NCBI RefSeq assembly: GCF_004362825.1
Contig: NZ_SNXZ01000007.1
Location: 1-64,000 of the forward strand
DNA: 64,000 nt
Direction of reading: 5' to 3'
Origin: Labedaea rhizosphaerae
GTDB lineage: Bacteria > Actinomycetota > Actinomycetes > Mycobacteriales > Pseudonocardiaceae
A program made the position numbers and the translations under genes. This document shows, one piece after another, positions 36,326-46,142 of this stretch (position 1 is the stretch's first letter; each line of letters starts with the position of its first letter). The notes beneath the pieces were generated by a model. It was not told where the DNA came from and did no database searches. It saw nothing but the letters and a program-made list of their open reading frames with translations.

Positions 36326-36772
36326 TCAGGCGTGTGCGCTGCGCTGCGCCCGGAGGGCCACGACCGTGGTCACCGCGAGCACCACGACACCGATCGACTC
36401 CTCGACGAGCGTGGTCGGCACCAGCGTGAAGCTGAGCGTCTCGGTGATCCCGAACAGCCCGACGGTCAGGGCCAGGATCAAGGCCAGCAACGTGCCCGCC
36501 ATGAACAACAACCCGAGCACGCTGGCCGCGAGCAGCAGCCGCCGCGGCGCGGCGACCATCGCGATCGCCAGCACCACCCCGCCGATCGCGTTGAGGACGA
36601 AGAGGACGCCCAGCACCCCGCCCACGCCGTCGAAGACGAGGTAGAGGTGGATCGCCGCCATCAGGAGCAGGGCCAGCGCGCTGAGCCCGCGCCAGATGAC
36701 CGGTGACAGCACTCCGCTCGGCCCCGTGTGCAGGTATCCGGAGTTCCCTCCGCTTGCGTCGATGGTTCCCAT
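36326..36772 (-). CDS. small four-helix membrane protein
   Basis: The 148-residue protein has four hydrophobic segments (about 27-48, 52-74, 80-102, 118-140) after a polar Gly/Ser-rich N-terminus (MGTIDASGGNSGYLHTG). The layout resembles DUF4383-type membrane proteins, but the match is by eye and weak. No function can be given. It is a single gene between the dehydrogenase and AftA, all on the minus strand, with gaps of about 105 and 67 bases. Confidence 0.6.
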   Translation of the reverse strand: MGTIDASGGNSGYLHTGPSGVLSPVIWRGLSALALLLMAAIHLYLVFDGVGGVLGVLFVLNAIGGVVLAIAMVAAPRRLLLAASVLGLLFMAGTLLALILALTVGLFGITETLSFTLVPTTLVEESIGVVVLAVTTVVALRAQRSAHA

Positions 36773-36839
36773 CGGGACTCCTCGGTGTCGTGTTCCCCTT
36801 CCTCTAGTACGTCCGATCGGGCGAACAGGTTCAACCGGT

Positions 36840-38783
36840 TCAACGGCGGACGATGACCGTGAACGGGCCGACCTCGCGGCTGACGAACTGCGGTGACGCG
36901 AACAGCTCGGCCGGGAACGTGAGCCGCCGGCCGGTGTTCTCGTAGGGGAAGTTCGTCCAGTTGATGTCGAACACGTAGTCGCCGGCCGCGTCGCGGGTGA
37001 ACACGAAGACGTTCGGCAGGGTGAATTCGCTCGCGGACAGCTTCGACAAGAATTCGGACGGTGAGCTCGACCGGGCCCAGCGCACCAGCTCCTCGTTGCG
37101 TTCGGGATAGCGCGCGAGCGGGTTCGCGTACTGCTCCTTGTTCGTCTGGAAGCTGTGGTAGGGCTGGAAATCCAGCAGCTGGAAGTCGTTGGTGAGCAGC
37201 ACGTTGTCCTGCGCGGGTCGGCCGGAGAGCTGGGCGATGACGTCGATCAGCTGCTTGTTGTACGGGCCCCACTGGTCGGTCGCCTTCGCGGCGTCCACGA
37301 CGTGACCGTCCGCGTCGTAGGAGGTGTAGGCGCCGCCGAGCAGGGCCTTGATGCTGTCGGGTCGGAACTGGGTCAGCTGGACCGCGACCAGCACGGCGAG
37401 CACGCTCGCGAGCACCCGCGTGCACTGTGGGCTGCTGATGTGGAGGCGGCGGGGGAGCGATTCGACCAGATCGAACACCGCGAACGCGCAAGCGCACCAC
37501 AGAACGATCTCGCCGACCTGGGCGATGTGCGACGAGAGGAGCGTGGTGTTGTCGGCGAGCGCGAGCGTCGACGACAACTGCCAGACGACGCAGGCCGCGG
37601 CGGTGATGCCGAACGCCTGCGCGACGGGGTTGCGCCGCCACGCGACAACGATCCACACCAGCCCGATCATGCAGATCACCCCGGTGACCGTCGGTTGCAG
37701 CATGGGGGTGCCGAGGGTGGCCATGCCGATCGGGAAGAACTGCGGGGCGGCGTTTCGTCCGGTGGGCATGCGCATCGCCGAGTAGAGATAAGGCGCCCAC
37801 ACCAGCAACGTGATCGGGAGCGCGGCGAGGCCGATCAGGCCGAGCCGGACCACCACCGTCGACCACCTCGCCTTGCTCCGCACGGTGGCCACCGCAGCGG
37901 CCACCACAGCGGCGGCGACGACGAGCAGGACCGCGAACCCGAACAGCAGCGTGTAGGTGGCGGCGCACACGCTGATCCCGAGCCCGATCAGCCCGAGCAG
38001 CACGGTCGCCGGGCCCGGTCCGGCCGCACCGCGCCGCTCGGCGATGGTCCGGAACAACCGCCAGGCCAGCACCGCCAGCGGCGGGATCACCACGGTGGCG
38101 ACCCACGAATACGGCTCGTAGGCACCGAGGATCGTCCCGGTGAGCGCGAAGACCATCGCGATCCCGAGCGCTTTCTTGCGCGAGACGAGCAGACTCCACA
38201 ACACGAAGGCCAGCGCGGCCACCACGGCGATGGTCAGGATCGCGAACGGTTTGTATGCGGCCCACGCCGGCCGGCCGATGAGGCTGGCGAACCGGCCGCC
38301 GAGCCAGAACCACCCCGCCGGGTAATACGGCGGGATGCCGAGGTAATTGTCGTCCGCCAGGGACGCGGACACGGTGAGCCGCTGCAAGTACTGGATGCGG
38401 AAGAACTGGTCGCCATTCGTGCCGAACAAGTAGAAAGGCGTTCCGGCCAGCGTCAGCGCCTGCACGGTCGAGGTGAAGGCCGCGGGCAGCAACCACGCCA
38501 GCACCGTGCTCGACCGCGACCACCGTCGCCACAACAGCACCACCACGACACAGCTCAGCACGAAGACAACGGACCACGTCAGCGCTATCGGAACGTTCGA
38601 CTTGTACCGGATCGGCAGCGCGTCGACCGCCCACTGCACGAGCCCACTGACCAGCGCGGCCGCCGCCACCGCGGCGACCACTTCGATCCCGAGCAAGACG
38701 ACCCGACGCCGATTCGGAAGCGGATCCATGTCGGGCGTTTCGACCACCACGGCGACCGGCTTGGCGCAGGTGTCGGTCACCAT
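36840..38783 (-). CDS. aftA: galactan 5-O-arabinofuranosyltransferase AftA
   Basis: The 647-residue polytopic protein matches AftA of mycobacteria in length and in the segments YLFGTNGDQFFRIQYLQRL, GIPPYYPAGWFWLGGR and EPYSWVATVVIPP. AftA (GT-C fold, GT85) transfers the first arabinofuranose from decaprenylphosphoryl arabinose onto galactan, starting arabinan synthesis. About 11 membrane helices are followed by a C-terminal extracytoplasmic domain. Gln/Asp in NGDQ sits in the GT-C catalytic loop. The presence of this gene implies an arabinogalactan-type cell wall. The start at 38783 is GTG or ATG-near and not resolved further. Confidence 0.85.
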   Translation of the reverse strand: MVTDTCAKPVAVVVETPDMDPLPNRRRVVLLGIEVVAAVAAAALVSGLVQWAVDALPIRYKSNVPIALTWSVVFVLSCVVVVLLWRRWSRSSTVLAWLLPAAFTSTVQALTLAGTPFYLFGTNGDQFFRIQYLQRLTVSASLADDNYLGIPPYYPAGWFWLGGRFASLIGRPAWAAYKPFAILTIAVVAALAFVLWSLLVSRKKALGIAMVFALTGTILGAYEPYSWVATVVIPPLAVLAWRLFRTIAERRGAAGPGPATVLLGLIGLGISVCAATYTLLFGFAVLLVVAAAVVAAAVATVRSKARWSTVVVRLGLIGLAALPITLLVWAPYLYSAMRMPTGRNAAPQFFPIGMATLGTPMLQPTVTGVICMIGLVWIVVAWRRNPVAQAFGITAAACVVWQLSSTLALADNTTLLSSHIAQVGEIVLWCACAFAVFDLVESLPRRLHISSPQCTRVLASVLAVLVAVQLTQFRPDSIKALLGGAYTSYDADGHVVDAAKATDQWGPYNKQLIDVIAQLSGRPAQDNVLLTNDFQLLDFQPYHSFQTNKEQYANPLARYPERNEELVRWARSSSPSEFLSKLSASEFTLPNVFVFTRDAAGDYVFDINWTNFPYENTGRRLTFPAELFASPQFVSREVGPFTVIVRR

Positions 38784-38900
38784 TCGACCAGTCCCCGCGT
38801 ACCGGCGACGCGGCCCCCCTTGAAACTCCCCATACCCTTTGAATGACCGCGGCGGCCGATCTGTTGCGTTCGGCTGACTCGAATTTCGCTCGAGTGGGGG

Positions 38901-40439
38901 TCAGCGGAAGGACATCGTCTCCATGGCGAGGTAGGTGTGCGCGGCCCAGGAGAGACGGTCTTGGGCGAAGTACCGTTGCAGCGCGTTGCCGTTGAGCGCG
39001 TTGTCCAGCGCCGCCATGATCATCGACTGGTCGAGCACCAGCCGGCGGTGGCCGACCGCGCCGGTCGTCGGGTTCACCGCGTCGTAGAAGCCGCCGTTGG
39101 TGTCGTACACGTCGGGGTAGAGCGTGCGCAGCCGCTGGATGTTCGCGTAGGCCTCGTGCGGGAGGACGCCCAGAGCGAGGAACGACGCGTGTGGGGTCAC
39201 CGTGGTCTCGGTCGCGCAGGTGGTGCACTGCGCGAGGCCTTGGCCGGTCGGCAAGGCCTGACCCTCGACGCCGAACCCGCCGTAGCCGCCGGTGTCGTCG
39301 GCCGTGCTGGACGGGGACAGGCCCCAGACCGGGTAGTGCAGCGTGTCGGTGGCGTACTTGATCTGGACCTGAGCGGTGCGCAGGTTGGCCAGGCCGAGGC
39401 CGCGGGGACCCCAGGTGGTCTCCGGCACGACCTCGCCTGCCATCAGCGCTTCGAACATGCCACCGGCGAAGGTCGGCAGGAAGGTCAAGGAGGTGCCGGG
39501 GTAGGTGTAGTGGCCTTCCCAGACCCGGAAGTGCTTGCCGGACTGGGGATCCCGGTAGGTCTGCCAGTAGCCGGGCACCGGCCACTGGCCCTGCCAGGAG
39601 AAGTCCGGGTCGGTCGCGCACTGCTGGGGCGGCAGCGTTCGCCAGGTGCGCCACCACACGTCGCCGGGCATCTGGTGCATGCCCATGCCGATGTACATCG
39701 AGATGCGGGGATCGCTGTAGAGCGCACCGTTGTGGTAGCCGGCGGGGCCTTGGTCGACGTAGTAGCCGCCGTACTGCTGCCCGGTGGGCTGGTTGCCTTC
39801 GATGTCCGGGTTGGTGTTGCACGCGGTCTGCGCGCGATCGTCGTAGTAGATGGAGAAGTCCATCGGCGTGAGCAGCTTGTCCACCAGGCCGGTGAGCTCG
39901 GGCAGGGCTTGGCGGGTGGCGATCAGCCCGGAGGCGTACCAGCCATTGTCCACAGCGGACAGGAAGAAGCAGTTGTCCTGCGTCGGCGTGGTCTCGGTCG
40001 TGCAGTCGATGTCACCGGGATTGCGGATCACGTGGCCGGTTGTGGTGTCGTACCACTGGTAGAGCATCCCGTGCGAGCGCTTGAGCTTGGCGACAGCGTT
40101 CAGCGTGTCGGCGATCAGCGAATCCGCCCGCCCGCGACTGATCAATCGCAGATCCTTGGCGGCGATCACCGCCCAGAGGTAGACACCGATGTTGGCGGCC
40201 GAGGTGTAGGTGCCCCGGGTGCTGCCCGGGCCGAGGTTGTCCAGCGGCAGGTGCGTGGTCGGATCGACGTCGTCGGCGTAGAACGCCCACGTGTCCTTGG
40301 CGATGGAGTAGAGGTCCGCACGCTGCTGCGCGGTGAGGGTCGAGTCGGCTGGCTCCGCACCGGCGGGTTGGCCCACCACCAAAGCGGCGGCCGCGAGGAT
40401 CGCAACGGGGAGGGTCCGGCGTAACCGACGGATTCGCAT
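38901..40439 (-). CDS. secreted glucoamylase-family (GH144-like) hydrolase
   Basis: The 512-residue protein has a signal peptide (RRTLPVAILAAAALVVGQPAGA, cleavage near Ala-Glu at about 29). The mature region matches the glucoamylase-like/GH144 alpha-alpha barrel: DTWAFYADDVDPTTHLPLD, GGYGGFGVEGQALPTG, YDTNGGFYDAVNPTTGAVGHRRLVLDQS (core NGGFYDAVNP and LDQSMIMAALDNAL). GH144 enzymes hydrolyse beta-1,2-glucan; related members have other activities. Probable function is extracellular glucan degradation. ATG at 40439. It stands alone between AftA and the sigma/anti-sigma pair on the minus strand. Confidence 0.78.
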   Translation of the reverse strand: MRIRRLRRTLPVAILAAAALVVGQPAGAEPADSTLTAQQRADLYSIAKDTWAFYADDVDPTTHLPLDNLGPGSTRGTYTSAANIGVYLWAVIAAKDLRLISRGRADSLIADTLNAVAKLKRSHGMLYQWYDTTTGHVIRNPGDIDCTTETTPTQDNCFFLSAVDNGWYASGLIATRQALPELTGLVDKLLTPMDFSIYYDDRAQTACNTNPDIEGNQPTGQQYGGYYVDQGPAGYHNGALYSDPRISMYIGMGMHQMPGDVWWRTWRTLPPQQCATDPDFSWQGQWPVPGYWQTYRDPQSGKHFRVWEGHYTYPGTSLTFLPTFAGGMFEALMAGEVVPETTWGPRGLGLANLRTAQVQIKYATDTLHYPVWGLSPSSTADDTGGYGGFGVEGQALPTGQGLAQCTTCATETTVTPHASFLALGVLPHEAYANIQRLRTLYPDVYDTNGGFYDAVNPTTGAVGHRRLVLDQSMIMAALDNALNGNALQRYFAQDRLSWAAHTYLAMETMSFR

Positions 40440-40611
40440 GATCGACGTCCTTCACGGTGAGTCGACAGCAGCCCCCTCGACTCTGTACCCGTCGGACGGG
40501 CGGTGCAACACGCCATCCGGTGGCACCGCCTTCGGCGAAAGGCTTCTGAGCCGTTCGGCGCGTAGCAGCTCCCTTGCACCCGGGGACAAGGCGGCCACTC
40601 CGCCGGTGGCG

Positions 40612-40646
40612 GTGGGTCCTCCGCGGTGAAGTCGCGGAGGACCCAC
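40612..40646. terminator. hairpin terminator of the sigma/anti-sigma operon
   Basis: Perfect 14-base arms (GTGGGTCCTCCGCG and complement) enclose the loop GTGAAGT. The hairpin begins six bases after the stop of the membrane protein gene that ends at 40653 on the minus strand. Confidence 0.8.
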
Positions 40647-40652
40647 GGCACG

Positions 40653-41705
40653 TCACCGGGGGAGGACCAGGTGGTCGGCGATCTTGTACAGGTCGGCCTG
40701 CGGGAGGTGGCCGGCGACGGTGATCGCCGCGTGGTCGACGGCGTCCAAGATGGACAGTGAGGCGTAGCCCGACTCCACGTTGTAGCGGGTCTGGTGGCCC
40801 TGGACCTGGCGGCCCGGCTTGCCTTGCACCCGGCCCGGTTCGCTGGTGTAGACCTGGACCGTGTCCATGGTGTCGCAGGTGCCGATCGAGTAGTGCGTGC
40901 TGGTCGCGGTCCCCAGTTCCGGGCCACCACGGCCGATCTCGAAGGTGCACATCCGCATCCCGCCCGGCAATGCACCCAGGCCGAACACCGGCGTGACGGT
41001 CGTGGTGCCCGGGAACTCGATGTGCTCGGCGACCCGGTGGCCGATGTCGATCAGCTGCGTGGCCGGCGTGGTGCTGCCGGGTTCGTTGCCGATGTTCACG
41101 TACACCGAACCGCCGCGCGGGTTGGTCAGGTACAGCTCGTAGCCGCCCGGACCGCCCGAGTTCGCGCTCTCCACACCGGCTCGGCCACCGATGGTGACGT
41201 GCTTGCCGGGACCGGACTTGAACATGGCCTCGTCCGGCGACATCATCCGCATCTCCTGGACGTCCACGAGCAGGACCTGGTGGCCGACCGTCACATTGAG
41301 GAGGTACTCGCCGTCGTACACCGGCTTGGTGGAGCCGGCCGCCGCGCCGGTGTTGATGCGGCGCGCGAGGGTGTCGACCTTGCCCTGGGGAAGCCAGCCG
41401 AGGGAGAACGGCATGGCCAGCGGCTCGATGGCCGGCTTGGCCGGTGCCTTGGCCACGGCGGGGTGGTTCGACCGGGCCGGTCCGGCCGCCGCGACCTGGT
41501 CGCCGGGCGTCGGCCGGTTCAGCGCCACCACCGTGACCGCGGCCAGAGCCAGCAGGACCACGCCCGCGGCCACCGCGAGCGGCCGGTTCAGCCGGGCGCG
41601 CTTGCGGTCGATGCGCTCGCGCGTGGCCGCGAGCACCTGGTCGCCGTCGGGGGCGTCGTGCTCGTGTGCGGTGAAGGTGTCCTTGATCAGGTTCTCGATG
41701 TCCAT
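40653..41705 (-). CDS. membrane-anchored anti-sigma-like protein
   Basis: The 350-residue protein has a short cytoplasmic N-terminus (MDIENLIKDTFTAHEHDAPD), one membrane helix (LAVAAGVVLLALAAVTVVAL, about 43-62) and a large extracytoplasmic domain. Its start codon shares an A with the TGA of the SigE-family gene (TGATG), so the two are coupled as sigma/anti-sigma pairs usually are. No zinc-anti-sigma motif (HxxxCxxC) is present, so an anti-sigma role is inferred from position and topology. Confidence 0.7.
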   Translation of the reverse strand: MDIENLIKDTFTAHEHDAPDGDQVLAATRERIDRKRARLNRPLAVAAGVVLLALAAVTVVALNRPTPGDQVAAAGPARSNHPAVAKAPAKPAIEPLAMPFSLGWLPQGKVDTLARRINTGAAAGSTKPVYDGEYLLNVTVGHQVLLVDVQEMRMMSPDEAMFKSGPGKHVTIGGRAGVESANSGGPGGYELYLTNPRGGSVYVNIGNEPGSTTPATQLIDIGHRVAEHIEFPGTTTVTPVFGLGALPGGMRMCTFEIGRGGPELGTATSTHYSIGTCDTMDTVQVYTSEPGRVQGKPGRQVQGHQTRYNVESGYASLSILDAVDHAAITVAGHLPQADLYKIADHLVLPR

Positions 41706-42205
41706 CAGGTCTCCTTGGCCTGGGCCACCCGCTCGATGGTCAGGCCGTGTCTCAGGGTCGTCAGGGCTTTGTGGGCATGGGCGCGCACGGTCGCCTGCGC
41801 GCAGCCGAGCACGTCGGCGATGTCGGCGTCGGAGAGTTGCTCGTAGTACCGGAGCACCACGACCGCGCGCTGGCGCTTGGGCAGCCGCGCCAGCCTGCGC
41901 CACATGTCGTCGCGGGCCGCGTGCTCCGACGCGAAGTCGTCCGGACCGGCCTCGTCCGGCGGGTCGCCCACGGCGATCAGGCGCGCCGACCCGCTGCGCC
42001 GCCAGGACAGGTAGCCGTTGGTCACCATCCGCAGCACGTAGCGGTCCGGGTGGTCGGCATCGCTGATGCGCGACCACCGGCGGTAAGCCTTGACCAGCAC
42101 GTCCTGCACCAGGTCGGCGGCCTGCTCCCGCTCCCCGGTCAGCATCGTCGCGCAGCGCAGCAACCGCGGCAGGTGGGCCCGGACGAAGTCCTCGTAGTCA
42201 GCCAT
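41705..42205 (-). CDS. SigE-family ECF sigma factor
   Basis: The 166-residue sigma factor has region 2 (LLRCATMLTGEREQAADLVQDVLVKAYRRW, core EQAADLVQDVLVKAY) and region 4 (RLPKRQRAVVVLRYYEQLSDADIADVLGCAQATVRAH). The pattern YEQLSDADIADVLGCAQATV is that of the actinobacterial SigE-like subgroup TIGR02983. The ATG at 42205 was chosen; a GTG eight codons upstream is in frame. It precedes and is coupled to the membrane protein that probably controls it. Confidence 0.88.
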   Translation of the reverse strand: MADYEDFVRAHLPRLLRCATMLTGEREQAADLVQDVLVKAYRRWSRISDADHPDRYVLRMVTNGYLSWRRSGSARLIAVGDPPDEAGPDDFASEHAARDDMWRRLARLPKRQRAVVVLRYYEQLSDADIADVLGCAQATVRAHAHKALTTLRHGLTIERVAQAKET

Positions 42206-42272
42206 CACTACGGAAGACTGCTGCGGCACGCGTTCTGTTTACCCGCGTTCGGAAATCTTTTGCGAACAAGGC

Positions 42273-43631
42273 CTACGCGGGTACTTCCGGCAACCGGGCC
42301 AGCGCGGCGTCCATGTCGGCCTCGGAGAACTCCGGATCCGCCAGCTCGCCGTCCAGGTAGGCGTCGTAGGCGGCCAGGTCGAAGTGACCGTGCCCGGACA
42401 ACCCGAAGAGGATCACCGGTCGCTCGCCGGTCTGCTTGGCCCGCTCGGCCTCCTGCACCACCGCGCGGATCGCGTGCGCGGGTTCGGGGCCCGGGAGGAT
42501 CCCCTCGGCCCGGGCGAACTGGACCGCGGCTGCGAAGGTCTCGTTCTGCCGGTACGCGCGCGGCTCGACCACGCCCGCCTTGACCAGGGCGCACACCATG
42601 GGTGCGTCGCCGTGGTAGCGCAGGCCACCGGCGTGCATCGGCGGCGGGACGAAGTCGTGGCCCAGCGTGTGCATCGGCAGCAGCGGGGTCAGACCGGCGG
42701 TGTCGCCGAAGTCGTAGCGGAAGGCGCCGCGGGTCAGCGTCGGGCAGGCGGCCGGCTCGGCCGCGATGAACCTGGTGCGCGCCTCGCCGCGCAGGACCCG
42801 CCGCAGGAACGGGAAGGTCAGCCCGGCGAAGTTCGACCCGCCACCCACGCAACCGATCACGATGTCGGGTTCGTCCCCGGCCAGCTCCAGCTGGGCGATC
42901 GACTCGATGCCGATCACGGTCTGGTGCAGCATCACGTGGTTGAGCACCGAGCCGAGCGAGTAGTTGGTGTCCGCGTTGTTCGCGGCGACCTCGACCGCCT
43001 CGGAGATGGCGATGCCGAGCGACCCGGTCGGGTGGGTGGCCTGACCCCTGCCCGCCTCGGTGCGGTCGCTGGGGGAGCGGTGCACGGTGGCGCCCCACGT
43101 CCGCATGATCGAGCGGCGGTAGGGCTTCTGGTCGTAGCTCGACCCGACCATGAACACCTCGCACTCCAACCCGAACAGCGAGCACGCGAACGCGAGCGCC
43201 GAGCCCCACTGCCCGGCGCCGGTCTCGGTGCTGAGCTTGCGGATGCCGGCCTCGGCGTTCTCGTACGCCTGCGCGACCGCGGTGTTCGGCTTGTGCGAGC
43301 CGGCCGGTGAGGTGCCCTCGTACTTGTAGTAGATGCGCGCCGGCGTGCCGAGCGCGTGTTCGAACCGGTGCGCCCGGTACAGCGGCGTGGGCCGCCACAG
43401 CTTGTACGCCTCGCGCACCGGCCCGGGGATCTCCACCTCCGGATCGGTCGTGACCTCCTGCTCGATCAACCGCGCCGGGAACAGCGGCGCCAGGTCGTCG
43501 GGCCCGAGCGGCTGCAGGGTGCCGGGGTGCAGCGGCGGCATCGGGTCGCCGGGCAGGTCGGGCAGCAGGTTGACCCAGTGCGTCGGGATGTCGCGCTCGG
43601 ACAGGAGGAACTTCGTCTGGTCGTTCGCCAT
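42273..43631 (-). CDS. trpB: TrpB2-type tryptophan synthase beta chain
   Basis: The 452-residue PLP enzyme has [16 protein letters not shown] (the PLP Lys in GSHKPN), [15 protein letters not shown] and [15 protein letters not shown]. Length and the divergent N-terminal extension fit TrpB2 (TIGR01415), which condenses indole with serine or phosphoserine, often without a TrpA partner. No trpA gene is near, so this is a standalone copy, possibly salvaging indole. Start is ATG at 43631 after GGAGGCGGCG. It diverges from the beta-helix protein. Confidence 0.9.
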   Translation of the reverse strand: MANDQTKFLLSERDIPTHWVNLLPDLPGDPMPPLHPGTLQPLGPDDLAPLFPARLIEQEVTTDPEVEIPGPVREAYKLWRPTPLYRAHRFEHALGTPARIYYKYEGTSPAGSHKPNTAVAQAYENAEAGIRKLSTETGAGQWGSALAFACSLFGLECEVFMVGSSYDQKPYRRSIMRTWGATVHRSPSDRTEAGRGQATHPTGSLGIAISEAVEVAANNADTNYSLGSVLNHVMLHQTVIGIESIAQLELAGDEPDIVIGCVGGGSNFAGLTFPFLRRVLRGEARTRFIAAEPAACPTLTRGAFRYDFGDTAGLTPLLPMHTLGHDFVPPPMHAGGLRYHGDAPMVCALVKAGVVEPRAYRQNETFAAAVQFARAEGILPGPEPAHAIRAVVQEAERAKQTGERPVILFGLSGHGHFDLAAYDAYLDGELADPEFSEADMDAALARLPEVPA

Positions 43632-43681
43632 CGCCGCCTCCAGGGGTGCGCCTGATCCTCCGTCGCGGGCCGCACCGCTGG

Positions 43682-43733
43682 CAAGGGCAAACAAGGGCAA
43701 CCGAATCAGGCAGAACGCGGGTGGGCAAGGGCA
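43682..43733. repeat. three direct repeats of CAAGGGCA in a divergent promoter region
   Basis: CAAGGGCA occurs at 43682-43689, 43692-43699 and 43726-43733, in the 186 bases between trpB and the beta-helix gene. The first two are ten bases apart, about one helical turn, and the third 34 bases on. This spacing could hold a cooperative regulator, but the motif is unassigned. Confidence 0.4.
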
Positions 43734-43817
43734 GCCGTGCGCCGCCGCTCTTCCCCCGGTGCCACGCGCCGGTTTACCCCTTGGAGTGCCATCCCCCTGC
43801 CTGGAGGTGTCACTCCC

Positions 43818-46061
<2,244 letters not shown>

Positions 46062-46069
46062 GGCAATAG

Positions 46070-46120
46070 CCCTGAATGGCCCATTCAGGACGGTCACCGT
46101 CCCGAATGGGCCATTCAGGG
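46070..46120. repeat. nested palindromic hairpin element between two convergent genes
   Basis: CCCTGAATGGCCCATTC (46070-46086) is perfectly complementary to 46104-46120. The loop itself contains a second dyad (GGACGGT-C-ACCGTCC), and each outer arm is almost a palindrome by itself (TGAATGG/CCATTCA). This three-level fold can end transcription from both sides and resembles repetitive palindromes I recall from Amycolatopsis-like genomes. Two copies of a 12-base GTTCAGGGCTCA-like unit follow (about 46120-46146). Confidence 0.7.
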
Positions 46121-46142
46121 TTCAGGGCTCAGTGTTCAGGGC

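Noticed and set aside
36661-39822. Minus-strand frame of 1053 codons spanning several genes
   Set aside because: It runs in another frame through the small membrane protein, AftA and the glucoamylase-like gene; all three real genes have domains and starts.
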